Positions 8,287 through 16,358 of a DNA stretch of 52,261 bases are shown here, one piece after another. Each line of letters opens with the position of its first letter. Position 1 is the stretch's first letter. Both the position numbers and the translations under genes were made by a program. A model generated the notes under the pieces. That model made no database searches, was not told where the DNA came from, and saw nothing but the letters and a program-made list of their open reading frames with translations. This DNA comes from an uncultured Flammeovirgaceae bacterium (GTDB lineage: Bacteria; Bacteroidota; Bacteroidia; Cytophagales; Cyclobacteriaceae). The stretch is from contig CAKZYA010000019.1 in the NCBI GenBank assembly GCA_937883755.1, forward strand, positions 1-52,261. The letters are read 5' to 3'.

Positions 8287-8814
8287 ATGAAAGAATACTT
8301 TCGCCGTCCTCTTTTTTTCCTTTTACTTTTTATTAAGCTAATAACGGGTCTCTCTGTAGTAGCTCAATCAACAGTAGCTATCCAAAATATTGGTTCGTCG
8401 AACACTGATCAAGCTATTATCAATAATAGTGAGAGATATGATGTTAAACCGGATCAACTTTTATCGGTTGATGCACTATTATCAGGAACACCCGAAGAAG
8501 TAGTACAGCGACAGCTCAACGCTTACAATGCCCGAGATATTGATGCTTTTCTTGCTACCTACTCTGACAGCGTGGAAGTTTGTAACTTTCCTAACCAACT
8601 TTCCATGAAGGGAAAAGAAGAAATGCGGGTTACCTATACCGGATTATTTGAGAGAGCACCTAACCTGCACGCTGAAATAAAGAATAGAATAGTCATTGGA
8701 AATAAAGTGATTGATGAGGAATGTGTGCGAGCTGGCGAACGCTTTTTCAGTGCAGTAGCCATCTACGAAGTAGCTGACGGAAAAATTATACGAGTAACGT
8801 TTGTTCGAGGCTGA
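8287..8814 (+). CDS. secreted SnoaL/NTF2-like protein
   Basis: A TTG codon at 8272 is in frame, but ATG 8287 gives a clean signal peptide (KEYFRRPLFFLLLFIKL, cleavage near VVAQS), so I prefer it: 175 residues. After a 40-residue linker comes a SnoaL/NTF2-like domain (about residues 78-175): VVQRQLNAYNARDIDAFLATY, MKGKEEMRVTYTGLF and VADGKIIRVTFVRG. These domains are cone-shaped folds that bind small hydrophobic molecules or act as isomerases or cyclases; the ligand is unknown. It lies 60-70 bp from both neighbours on the same strand, inside the pterin-homologue/glycosyltransferase cluster. Confidence 0.75.
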   Translation: MKEYFRRPLFFLLLFIKLITGLSVVAQSTVAIQNIGSSNTDQAIINNSERYDVKPDQLLSVDALLSGTPEEVVQRQLNAYNARDIDAFLATYSDSVEVCNFPNQLSMKGKEEMRVTYTGLFERAPNLHAEIKNRIVIGNKVIDEECVRAGERFFSAVAIYEVADGKIIRVTFVRG

Positions 8815-8876
8815 TACGGGTAGAAGATAAAAACCTACTCCCTGCTCAGAATTATCTACGAAGATCCAATAAAGTA

Positions 8877-9902
8877 ATGCGCCTGCCTTGGTACTTTGTG
8901 CTACCGAAAGAAAGAAGCCAACCTTCGGGTGGGAATATTTATAATGAGCGCATTATTCAGGCACTCCGGCAAGCAGAACAATCGGTAGAAATTATTTCAG
9001 CAAACGATTACCTACGAGCAATTTATCAAGGTCAGTCAGGTACTTATTGGGTAGATACTCTGATCTTAGAATCTATCCGGGAAGTATTATTACTACAACC
9101 ATTCCGGGCACGTTCACTGCTTATTGCTCATCATCTGGAAAGTCTAGCTCCACCCGCAGGACAATCTGCCAAAGACCTTCGGGCAAAAGAGAAACCCTGG
9201 TTAGACTGGTTTCAGGGTTTTTTAGCAACTAGCCACTTCACAAAAGCTTATCTCTTAGAACAGAGAGTTTCTCAATCCATTATAGTCGCTGAGCCGGGTA
9301 CTGATATTTCTGCCAACAATATTCCCGATCGGGATACAACTACCATTCGGGTTCTAATAGTCGCTAATTTAGTAGAGCGGAAAGGTATATTACCTTGGTT
9401 GAAATGGCTAGCAAAGAACCTGAAAGACCGTGATCAATTCTCGCTAACGATCGTGGGGCGAACGGATATTGAGCCAGCTTACGCTCAATACTGCCAGTCT
9501 ACGATAGAAAATCACCCGATGCTGCGTAAACAACTCCGCTTAGTCGGCAGTCAGCCCTCGCACCAAATGGCTGCTTTTTATCAGAAATCTAATCTATTTA
9601 TTTCAGTTGCTTCTATGGAAACCTTCGGGATGGCATTACAAGAAGCTCGGATGTATCGCCTGCCGATATTAGCTCTGGAGGGAGGATATAGTGCCCATCA
9701 TGTTGAGGCAGGAGACAACGGGTACGTATTTAACAATGTGCTTTCGCTGGGAGATTTTTTCCTGAATTTGATACGGGAACCCGCAAAATTTACTACTTTA
9801 TACCAACGAACCCAACAGGATTCGGTCACTTACTCAAGTTGGTCGCAAACTGCCCGTTCGCTCGTTCAGCAATTTGATCAATTTTTTCGCTATGCACCTT
9901 AA
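8877..9902 (+). CDS. GT4-like glycosyltransferase
   Basis: 341 residues of the GT-B fold. The N-terminal acceptor-side motif QPSGGNIYNERII (15-27) recalls the PSGGN start of a glycosyltransferase subgroup I know from actinobacterial clusters of unknown product. The C-terminal donor domain shows IRVLIVANLVERKGI, LTIVGRTD and SMETFGMALQEARMYRLPI, the usual E-x7-E-like loop that holds the nucleotide-sugar. No transmembrane helix; cytoplasmic. Its end overlaps the methyltransferase gene by 11 bp, so the two are coupled. Confidence 0.85.
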   Translation: MRLPWYFVLPKERSQPSGGNIYNERIIQALRQAEQSVEIISANDYLRAIYQGQSGTYWVDTLILESIREVLLLQPFRARSLLIAHHLESLAPPAGQSAKDLRAKEKPWLDWFQGFLATSHFTKAYLLEQRVSQSIIVAEPGTDISANNIPDRDTTTIRVLIVANLVERKGILPWLKWLAKNLKDRDQFSLTIVGRTDIEPAYAQYCQSTIENHPMLRKQLRLVGSQPSHQMAAFYQKSNLFISVASMETFGMALQEARMYRLPILALEGGYSAHHVEAGDNGYVFNNVLSLGDFFLNLIREPAKFTTLYQRTQQDSVTYSSWSQTARSLVQQFDQFFRYAP

Positions 9903-10770
9903 CTATGATGACCCAATCGCCTGGCTCGACCATCGATACACCTGCGACGTGCAAGCCCGTAACGCCAGCATTGAGAAGAAATTTGTTTCTTTTTTTAACC
10001 CCCATGAGTCCGTATTACATATCACTGACGTTGGAGCGGGCACAGCTACCAATGTATGCTACTATTTTGATAAACTAAAACATCAGCAAGAGTGGACGTT
10101 GATTGAACGATACGATTTTCTACTGCAAGCAGCTCGTGAACGACTGAGAAAACTTGCTGAACAGCAGGGGTATTTATGGGATGAACAATCGGATCGGGTC
10201 CAACTCATTGATAATAATAAAAGAGCAACTATTCGGTTTGTTAACGGAGACGTAGAGCATTTGGAAGAGCTGACAGATATGGAGCAGACCGATGTACTGG
10301 TTGCCAATGCTTTTTACGACCTTATTTCTTTCGATCAGTTTGATGCCCTTATTGGTAAGATTGCTCGCCACAACATCGCTTTTTTGTCTACCCTTAATTA
10401 CTACGAGACCTCATTCTACCCGTTTCAAGAAGAAGATCACCAGGTTATGCGCTGGTATCATATGCACATGAAGCGTCCGCAGCCCTTCGGTATTGCTATG
10501 GGTGCTGACTGCTGCGAAGAAATGTTGGACTTGCTTACCCAGCATCACCTCATGATTGAGCAGGAGAGCAGTCAATGGCACCTAAAGCGAAGTAATACGA
10601 CGATGCAGCATTATATTTTGCATTTTATAGAAATTGCTTTGGCTGAGCTGAATCTGACTTTTGAAGAACAAGACCTGTTCAGCCAGTGGTTAAAGACCCG
10701 CAAAAAACAACTACACGATCGCTCTCTGGAAATCATTGTTGACCACAACGATATTTTCGCTACCGAGTAG
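9892..10770 (+). CDS. class I SAM-dependent methyltransferase-like protein
   Basis: The in-frame TTG at 9874 lies deeper in the glycosyltransferase gene; ATG 9892 is the better start (292 residues). Residues 9-25 (IAWLDHRYTCDVQARNA) resemble the WL-x-R-x-P-x-D-x2-AR opening of the methyltransferases I recall beside the PSGGN glycosyltransferase. The SAM motif is DVGAGTATN (46-54), with an acidic motif II at TLIERYDFLL and motif IV near DVLVANAFYDLI. The acceptor is unknown; the overlap with the glycosyltransferase suggests it modifies the same product. Confidence 0.75.
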   Translation: MHLNYDDPIAWLDHRYTCDVQARNASIEKKFVSFFNPHESVLHITDVGAGTATNVCYYFDKLKHQQEWTLIERYDFLLQAARERLRKLAEQQGYLWDEQSDRVQLIDNNKRATIRFVNGDVEHLEELTDMEQTDVLVANAFYDLISFDQFDALIGKIARHNIAFLSTLNYYETSFYPFQEEDHQVMRWYHMHMKRPQPFGIAMGADCCEEMLDLLTQHHLMIEQESSQWHLKRSNTTMQHYILHFIEIALAELNLTFEEQDLFSQWLKTRKKQLHDRSLEIIVDHNDIFATE

Positions 10771-10772
10771 TA

Positions 10773-11078
10773 CTACTTTTCCCAAACTACCGAAGTAGGC
10801 CTATAATGCTTCATCTCCTGAATATTATTATAGTAAGGGCGAATATGCCCTAAGAACTTACTAAAGTCGCTGCTTTTGCGGAAGCCATTCAAATGGTCTT
10901 GCGTGGATGTCCAGGTGATTCTTAAAATGAAATTGTTGGGTTCTTCTTCGCCCTGTGTCAAATCATAACCCAAACAAACTGGTGAAACTTGAAGAAACTC
11001 AGCTGCCTTAGCATAATCGCTTAGAAATTGCTCATGCTGGCTAACTGGTATAGTATAGCGAATATATTCAATACTCAT
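10773..11078 (-). CDS. antibiotic-biosynthesis-monooxygenase (ABM) domain protein
   Basis: Starting at ATG 11078 gives 101 residues, the normal size of ABM-fold proteins (SIEYIRYTIP, FLSDYAKAAEFLQVSPVCLGYDL, FILRITWTSTQDHLNGFRKS, IRPYYNNIQEMKHYRPT). An earlier in-frame ATG at 11171 would add a hydrophobic 31-residue leader (YLLSAPIYLGFLFLF), possibly a signal peptide, so export cannot be excluded. ABM proteins are dimeric ferredoxin-like folds acting as cofactor-free monooxygenases or haem/quinone-related enzymes. It is divergent from the HxlR regulator, which probably controls it, and ends 2 bp from the methyltransferase on the other strand. Confidence 0.8.
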   Translation of the reverse strand: MSIEYIRYTIPVSQHEQFLSDYAKAAEFLQVSPVCLGYDLTQGEEEPNNFILRITWTSTQDHLNGFRKSSDFSKFLGHIRPYYNNIQEMKHYRPTSVVWEK

Positions 11079-11391
11079 ATTAGAAAAATTGGAGGTTAAG
11101 TCGTTGCTAGAGGAACTTCCCATAAACAGGAATAAAAAGCCAAGATAAATAGGCGCAGACAGAAGATACATAACCTTGTTATTTTATTGCTTTTATGATA
11201 TATAAGAGCCGTCCGCTTCACCCTGGCCTATTCGTATACGGATGAGGTGATGGTAGACATTTGTTTTACGTTTTTGCCTATTTTTAGCTTAAGGTAATAG
11301 CTTCTTTTTGCAAAAGAAAGAACGGACTGACAAGACTGTAACGGACATTCTAGTCTGTTTTGGTGATTATCAGCAAATTAAAGAATCGTCT
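11079..11391. promoter_or_regulatory. divergent ABM/hxlR intergenic region
   Basis: About 310 bp with the two preferred starts. It must carry the promoters of both genes and probably the HxlR operator. T-rich tracts are present (for example around 11258-11290), but no convincing TTTG/TAnnTTTG pair with Bacteroidota spacing was found. If the alternative long starts (11171 and TTG 11308) are used it shrinks to about 136 bp. Confidence 0.35.
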
Positions 11392-11763
11392 ATGCAGAAA
11401 AACGGAGAAAATTTTATAATTGAGGTGACCGGTAAGAGTTACTACTGTCCCGTTGAACTTTCAATGGATGTGATCGGCGGAAAATGGAAGGCTGTTATTC
11501 TGTGGTACCTCATAGATAACACCTTACGATTTCACGAGTTGAAAAAAGAAATTTCTTCCATCTCGGAGCGAGTGCTAACTCGCGAGTTGCGTCAGTTAGA
11601 AAACTATCGTCTTATCAAACGAAAAGTATACCCAGAAGTACCACCTCGGGTTGAGTATTGCCTAACGGATTTTGGTAAAAACCTGATTCCGCTGCTTAAT
11701 CAAATTAGTAAGTTTGGTGAGACTTATGCCAAGAACTACGGAGAAATCAGAAAAGATTCTTGA
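11392..11763 (+). CDS. HxlR family winged-helix transcriptional regulator
   Basis: An in-frame TTG at 11308 extends the frame, but ATG 11392 gives a typical HxlR length (123 residues). The family pattern is complete: YYCPVELSMDVIGGKWKAVIL with the conserved N-terminal Cys, then LRFHELKKEISSISERVLTREL (recognition helix region) and the wing VPPRVEYCLTDFGKNLIPLL. HxlR proteins are dimers that often sense redox or electrophiles through the Cys. Its divergent partner is the ABM monooxygenase, the usual HxlR arrangement of regulator and oxidoreductase target. Confidence 0.9.
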   Translation: MQKNGENFIIEVTGKSYYCPVELSMDVIGGKWKAVILWYLIDNTLRFHELKKEISSISERVLTRELRQLENYRLIKRKVYPEVPPRVEYCLTDFGKNLIPLLNQISKFGETYAKNYGEIRKDS

Positions 11764-11777
11764 ACATACTTGGACAA

Positions 11778-12470
11778 TTATAAGTCACTAGTTTTCCACG
11801 AACTGCGAATATCTACTATGAAAGAATAGAGGATCATAATAATAGCAGCAACGAGACACGGAACGTATGCCCAGGCAGGAAATGCAAAAGGTGCCAATAG
11901 TGTTCCCATCATCCACATTCCTACAAAGCGGCGTCGAAACGAATAGCCTACTGGAGTAGGCGGCTTATCAACGTAAGCCAGAATGATTACATAACCATAA
12001 CGCAGTAAACCGGGTAACAAGACCCAACTACTGGCCAGACCCGAAATAACTATTATGACTCCAAAGGCCAACACAAAAAACGCATCGACTTCTTTGTCAA
12101 AAACATCACCAAACTCGGAAGTAGTCTGATACTTGCGGGCGTAGTAGCCGTCTAGGCCATCTAACACTAGTACCAAAATGCCCAATACCAAAATAGCGTA
12201 AGAATGTAGTTGCGAACAAAACCCAACTAACATCGCAATTCCTAACCACCGCACTCCCGTCAGCGTATTCGCAACACCACCCATCAATCCAAACATCTGC
12301 CATTGCTCTCGATGCCAAAGTACCCAGCTAATCACGCTGATTACCGAAACCCCCAGAAACCAAAACAGAGAATTTGTAAGCACGAATAAAAAAGCCGCGA
12401 ATATCATCGCCAGTGATAAAAATTTCACACTCGTCTCCAGCGAGTGCAGGGCAATAGTAGGTTGACTCAT
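11778..12470 (-). CDS. CDP-alcohol phosphatidyltransferase family membrane enzyme
   Basis: The frame could start at GTG 12509, but ATG 12470 (SQPTIALHS) is preferred, giving 230 residues with about six transmembrane helices. The signature D-G-x2-A-R-x8-G-x3-D-x3-D is complete: DGYYARKYQTTSEFGDVFDK, then EVD. Such enzymes move a phospho-alcohol head group from a CDP-linked donor to an acceptor alcohol. The extension EVDAFFVLAFG and RYGYVIILAY with PPTPVGYSFRRR resembles the subgroup I recall in the actinobacterial PTPS-GT-MT clusters rather than PgsA or PssA. It ends 14 bp from hxlR, convergent. Confidence 0.85.
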   Translation of the reverse strand: MSQPTIALHSLETSVKFLSLAMIFAAFLFVLTNSLFWFLGVSVISVISWVLWHREQWQMFGLMGGVANTLTGVRWLGIAMLVGFCSQLHSYAILVLGILVLVLDGLDGYYARKYQTTSEFGDVFDKEVDAFFVLAFGVIIVISGLASSWVLLPGLLRYGYVIILAYVDKPPTPVGYSFRRRFVGMWMMGTLLAPFAFPAWAYVPCLVAAIIMILYSFIVDIRSSWKTSDL

Positions 12471-12677
12471 CAAACGTAATAGGTGTAAGTTGTGAAGTGT
12501 AAAGTACACCCACTAGGTTGAAAATGCAAAAAGTTAGGATGTAGGAACTATAATGCCTAGCTGATGACAATTTATCCGATTTACGGTAAAAAAAGTGACG
12601 GTTTCCAGTTACTGAACTGTCTACCGCCACTTAGATATTTACTAGTCTTCTTTACAGTACTTAAGCCAGTTTCATGC

Positions 12678-12887
12678 TCACGCCTTTTTTACTGAGCATG
12701 TCTTCAGGCCAAAAGGTGCGTAGAGTGGGCAAAAACTGACTAAGCTCGTCAGTACAAATACTCCAGCAAGAACTAAGAGTACAATACCCACAGTCCCGGT
12801 TAAAATACCAGTGAAATAAAGGGTTGCAATCACTGCGGCAATTATTATTCGGATAATCCGGTCGGCTGATCCCATGTTTTTTTTCAT
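12678..12887 (-). CDS. DUF2892 (YgaP-like transmembrane) protein
   Basis: 69 residues matching the DUF2892 family: an N-terminal MKKNMGSADRIIRIIIAA, two hydrophobic helices (about 12-30 and 33-52) and the terminal SFCPLYAPFGLKTC motif with two Cys. These proteins occur alone or fused to rhodanese domains (YgaP) and are thought to handle sulfur or redox species at the inner membrane. A short spacer separates it from a 31-residue membrane peptide, and a Crp/Fnr regulator follows further upstream on the same strand. Confidence 0.85.
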   Translation of the reverse strand: MKKNMGSADRIIRIIIAAVIATLYFTGILTGTVGIVLLVLAGVFVLTSLVSFCPLYAPFGLKTCSVKKA

Positions 12888-12899
12888 GATAATAGGTTT

Positions 12900-12995
12900 T
12901 TAATTTGACAAATACTGAACGAGCAGTACGGTACCTGTCACCAACGCAATGCAGGTCAGACAAACCAATAGAAATTTTACTGCTTTATTGTTCAT
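12900..12995 (-). CDS. 31-residue single-helix membrane peptide
   Basis: A short frame from ATG 12995 to TAA 12900 encodes MNNKAVKFLLVCLTCIAL, then a further hydrophobic stretch (VTGTVLLVQYL) and SN. It has a positive N-terminus and one transmembrane segment with two Cys inside it. It lies 12 bp upstream of the DUF2892 start and 55 bp after the Crp/Fnr stop, all on one strand, so it may be a small membrane peptide of the same operon. No homologue is recalled with certainty. Confidence 0.45.
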   Translation of the reverse strand: MNNKAVKFLLVCLTCIALVTGTVLLVQYLSN

Positions 12996-13050
12996 GCTTT
13001 TTGTCAAAACTACTCATAGGGTAGCTGCTATGCAGTGACCATTGTCACCA

Positions 13051-13677
13051 CTACAGTATTTTTATACTATTAGTACCTTGTACTACTTTTCCTTCTTTCT
13101 CGAGTTTTTTCATTATTCTGCTTATTACCTCCCGAGCGGTTCCTAGTTCATTGGCAATCTGACGATGCGATATTTTCAGTGGGTTTTTGTTGGTCAAGCT
13201 TACTTTTTCTTTTAGATAATCGTACAGTCGTTTATCCATCTTATCAAACAACAGGTGATTGATGGTTTCAAGCAATTCGCTGTACCGCAGATTGTACTGC
13301 TGAAAAAACAAAGTATTAATATCTGGGAATTGCCGAGTCCAGCTACTGACTTTATCAGCTGGAAGCAGCAAAGCCGTAGTATCTTCTTCGGTGTATGCAA
13401 ACACTTTACTAGGCTCATTCTTCAAACTAGCCGAGAATGACATGATGCAACTTTCATTAGGCTTGATATAATACAGCAGTAGCTCCTTCCCCTCGTAGCT
13501 AGTAAAAACCCGGATTAATCCTTTTAAGACAACCGGAACCACTTTTACGTACTGCCCTTCTCTAAGTATCTCAGTGTTTTTCGGAATGTCTTGGGTAGAG
13601 CCCGAAACCATTATTTCTGAGACCAGATCAGGATTTAAACTTGACAGGGCACGAGATATGTCCGGTTTTGTAATCAT
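13051..13677 (-). CDS. Crp/Fnr family transcriptional regulator
   Basis: 208 residues: an N-terminal cyclic-nucleotide-binding-like beta-barrel (about 15-125; ILREGQYVKVVPVVLKGLIRVF, YIKPNESCIMSF) and a C-terminal helix-turn-helix (about 165-205; ISHRQIANELGTAREVISRIMK). No N-terminal Cys cluster for an Fe-S centre is present, so the signal is not oxygen by the FNR mechanism. The DUF2892 gene and membrane peptide downstream on the same strand are probable targets. Confidence 0.9.
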   Translation of the reverse strand: MITKPDISRALSSLNPDLVSEIMVSGSTQDIPKNTEILREGQYVKVVPVVLKGLIRVFTSYEGKELLLYYIKPNESCIMSFSASLKNEPSKVFAYTEEDTTALLLPADKVSSWTRQFPDINTLFFQQYNLRYSELLETINHLLFDKMDKRLYDYLKEKVSLTNKNPLKISHRQIANELGTAREVISRIMKKLEKEGKVVQGTNSIKIL

Positions 13678-13710
13678 TTATCTTAGGTCTTATGGCTAAC
13701 ACTCAAATAC

Positions 13711-16239
13711 TTATACCTCCCTCCTCAAAATCTCTAGTGGTGGATTGTTGACAATACTACGACTATTAGCTAGTCCGATGAGTACCGTCAGCCCAGTGAT
13801 GGCCAAATATACTAACAGCACTACCAGCAATGAGGGAGTAAAGGGAGTTTCAAAACTGTACTGAGCCAACAGCCATCCACCGAGTAAGGCGATACCGATT
13901 CCGGCTAACGAGGCCAGGCTGCCCAAAAAGAAATATTCCAGTACATTAATACCAAAAATTTGTTTTCGGGTTGCCCCAATCGTTCGCAATAATACACTTT
14001 CTTGAATCCGCTGATATTTGCTGATAATGACCGAACCGATTAGTACAATGATTCCGGTGATAATGCTGAAGAACGCCATAAAGCGAATGACAAAGGCGAT
14101 TTTATTCAGAATATCATCCACCGTTTGCAGAATCAACTTGAGATCAATGACTGATACATTTGGATATTGCTTCACTACGGCTTGCTGAAAATCCGCTGCC
14201 GTTTGGTCGGACTCTACTCGGGTGATAATGACATGAAACTTAGGGGCTCGCTCTAGCACTCCAGTTGGGAAAAGTACCAGAAAGTTGGTCTGTACCCGCT
14301 GCCAGTCCACCTTACGAATGCTACCTACGTAAGTATCAATTAGCGCACCCTGTACATTGAAAGTCACTTTATCACCAATATCCACCTGCATAGATTCTGC
14401 TAAACCATCTTCCAGTGAAACAAAAACTGAGTCGTTAGGACTATTTACTGAACTGACCCATTCACCTCGCACAATTTCTTCAGAATCAATCAGGCTGTCG
14501 CGGTAAGTAACCCGGTACTCGCGGTTAAGCACCCAACCCCGCACTTGATCGGTGGTGTCTTCCTTAATCTGAGTTACAGTACGTCCTTCCAAACCTCCCA
14601 ACCGCATCGTTACAACCGGAACCTGTTGGATGAGTGGTAAATCAAACGATTGAGTTAACTGAGCCAATTCTTCTTCCTGATCGGATTGAATATCAAACAA
14701 TACCATATTCGGCTGATGCTCGCTTCCAGTGAGCGCAACTTTATCAATGAGCACTTGCTGCACAAAAAACAGCACGCCAATCAAGGCGGTGCCTAACCCA
14801 ATGGTAACGATCAGCACCAGCGTCTGATTATTGGGGCGATACAAATTAGCTAAGCTCTGTCGCCACAAATAGCTCCAGCCTGTTGGAAAGAACTTTCTAA
14901 CTGCCAGCATGAGTAAACGAGCCATACCGCCCAGAATCAGAAAGGCGATGAAAGTGCCACCAGTAAATAGTAAAGCATCTAACCAATTATTTAGCTGAAA
15001 GTACGAGAACAGAAAGACAAACACAGCAATTAACCCAAAGACCAAGAACCGCAATGGGTCAGGTGATTGGTCACTCTCAAACGAAGCTCGCAAGGTTCGT
15101 AGCGGAGATACTTTCCGCACCGAGAGTAATGGCAATAAGGCGAATAGCACGGCAATCAGCAGTCCGGTAATAATTCCCTGGAAAATGGCTGACCACGAAA
15201 GCGCAATATCTACTTCGACTGGGATAAAATCAGCAAATAATTCTGGTAACACAAACTGAATAGCTGTTCCTAGTGCTGCCCCTACAATGGCTCCGAGTAG
15301 CCCCATTATCGTAATTTGAACTAGAAAAATCCAGACTCCGTAAGAGCCTTTCCCACCTAAGCAACGCAGAACTGCCACTGAGAGCACTTTTTCCCGAAGA
15401 TAAATATGTACGGCACTAGCTACCCCCAGGCAGCCTAACAGCAAAGCGATAAATGCTACCAGATTCAAAAACCCAGTCAGGTTCTGGTAGCTCTCGCCAA
15501 TTTCTTCTTTGCGTTCATCTACGGTATCAAAACGAATTTCCTCCTCTTGTAGAAACGGCTCAATAGTTTCTTCCATCAGTTGAGCTACATTGGCTCTATC
15601 TGGAAATTTGAGATACAGCTTGTAGTTAACCCGGCTGCCTTTTTGCAACAATCCCGTTTCTTCCAAATACGAAAGAGGAATATAGACGGGTGGAGCTACG
15701 GTAGCGGCAATACCCGGCTGACCCGGCACTTTATGAATGCTGCCGTCCAAGGTAAAAGTAAGCTCACCAACTTTTATTGGATCGCCCGCCTGGGCATCAA
15801 ATTGTAGCATCAGCGTATTATCGGCTAAGGCCTCCTGCCCGGTTCGAAACGACCGACTAGCTTCTACTGGCTTCGTTTCAATGGCTCCATAATAAGGAAA
15901 CTCTCCCTCTAAGGCTCGCACTTGTACTAATCGCGTCCCACCACTTTCGGGAAATAGCACCATAGAAGCGAAGCTAATTTCTTCAGATTGTTCTGTACCT
16001 AGCGAGTCAAAGAAGGTGCGTACAGTATCGGTTATTGGAAAGCGACTTTCCACAACCAGATCAGCTCCTAGCAACTTTTTTGCCTCGCCGTCAATCTCTC
16101 GTCGCATATTATCGCCAAAGGAGTTAATCGCAACTAATGCCGCAATGCCCAGCACCATACTACTCATGAACAGCAGCAAACGCGAGCGATTCTTACGGCT
16201 ATCACGCCACGCCATCTTTAAAAACCAAGAGAAGTTCAT
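13711..16239 (-). CDS. ybbP: ABC transporter permease, FtsX/MacB-like (YbbP type)
   Basis: 842 residues with an N-terminal helix (about 20-40), a large MacB-like periplasmic domain, three helices with FtsX motif (about 250-380), a central helix pair (about 400-440), another helix (about 475), a second periplasmic domain and a final FtsX helix triplet (about 720-830). This ten-helix duplicated layout is that of YbbP rather than the four-helix MacB. The cognate ATPase is encoded upstream at 17097-17807 and the TesA-like esterase is divergent beyond it, the synteny known from E. coli ybbAP-tesA. Substrates are probably lipids or envelope products, unproven. Two foreign-looking genes separate it from the ATPase. 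Confidence 0.9.
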   Translation of the reverse strand: MNFSWFLKMAWRDSRKNRSRLLLFMSSMVLGIAALVAINSFGDNMRREIDGEAKKLLGADLVVESRFPITDTVRTFFDSLGTEQSEEISFASMVLFPESGGTRLVQVRALEGEFPYYGAIETKPVEASRSFRTGQEALADNTLMLQFDAQAGDPIKVGELTFTLDGSIHKVPGQPGIAATVAPPVYIPLSYLEETGLLQKGSRVNYKLYLKFPDRANVAQLMEETIEPFLQEEEIRFDTVDERKEEIGESYQNLTGFLNLVAFIALLLGCLGVASAVHIYLREKVLSVAVLRCLGGKGSYGVWIFLVQITIMGLLGAIVGAALGTAIQFVLPELFADFIPVEVDIALSWSAIFQGIITGLLIAVLFALLPLLSVRKVSPLRTLRASFESDQSPDPLRFLVFGLIAVFVFLFSYFQLNNWLDALLFTGGTFIAFLILGGMARLLMLAVRKFFPTGWSYLWRQSLANLYRPNNQTLVLIVTIGLGTALIGVLFFVQQVLIDKVALTGSEHQPNMVLFDIQSDQEEELAQLTQSFDLPLIQQVPVVTMRLGGLEGRTVTQIKEDTTDQVRGWVLNREYRVTYRDSLIDSEEIVRGEWVSSVNSPNDSVFVSLEDGLAESMQVDIGDKVTFNVQGALIDTYVGSIRKVDWQRVQTNFLVLFPTGVLERAPKFHVIITRVESDQTAADFQQAVVKQYPNVSVIDLKLILQTVDDILNKIAFVIRFMAFFSIITGIIVLIGSVIISKYQRIQESVLLRTIGATRKQIFGINVLEYFFLGSLASLAGIGIALLGGWLLAQYSFETPFTPSLLVVLLVYLAITGLTVLIGLANSRSIVNNPPLEILRREV

Positions 16240-16260
16240 TTTGTACTAGTTGAAAGGTTT

Positions 16261-16284
16261 ATCCCGGACGAGTTCCGGGGGGAT
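16261..16284. other. GC-rich hairpin ahead of the permease start
   Basis: ATCCCGGA (16261-16268) pairs with TCCGGggggAT (16274-16284) with a small bulge and a short loop. In the permease transcript it lies about 21 nt upstream of the ATG. It has no following U-run, so it would act on translation or mRNA stability, if at all. Confidence 0.3.
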
Positions 16285-16358
16285 AATTGAAAATTGGTAG
16301 TGAGCAAATTGTATTCATAAAATATGCTCTCAAAAGAGGACTTCAGGGAGTTTTGGAA

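Noticed and set aside
12328-12630. Minus-strand frame overlapping the CDP-alcohol phosphatidyltransferase start
   Set aside because: Alternative frame of the real gene; no start context or similarity.
12661-12963. Longer minus-strand frame overlapping the DUF2892 gene
   Set aside because: Different frame from the recognisable DUF2892 product and without any pattern; the shorter frame is the real gene.
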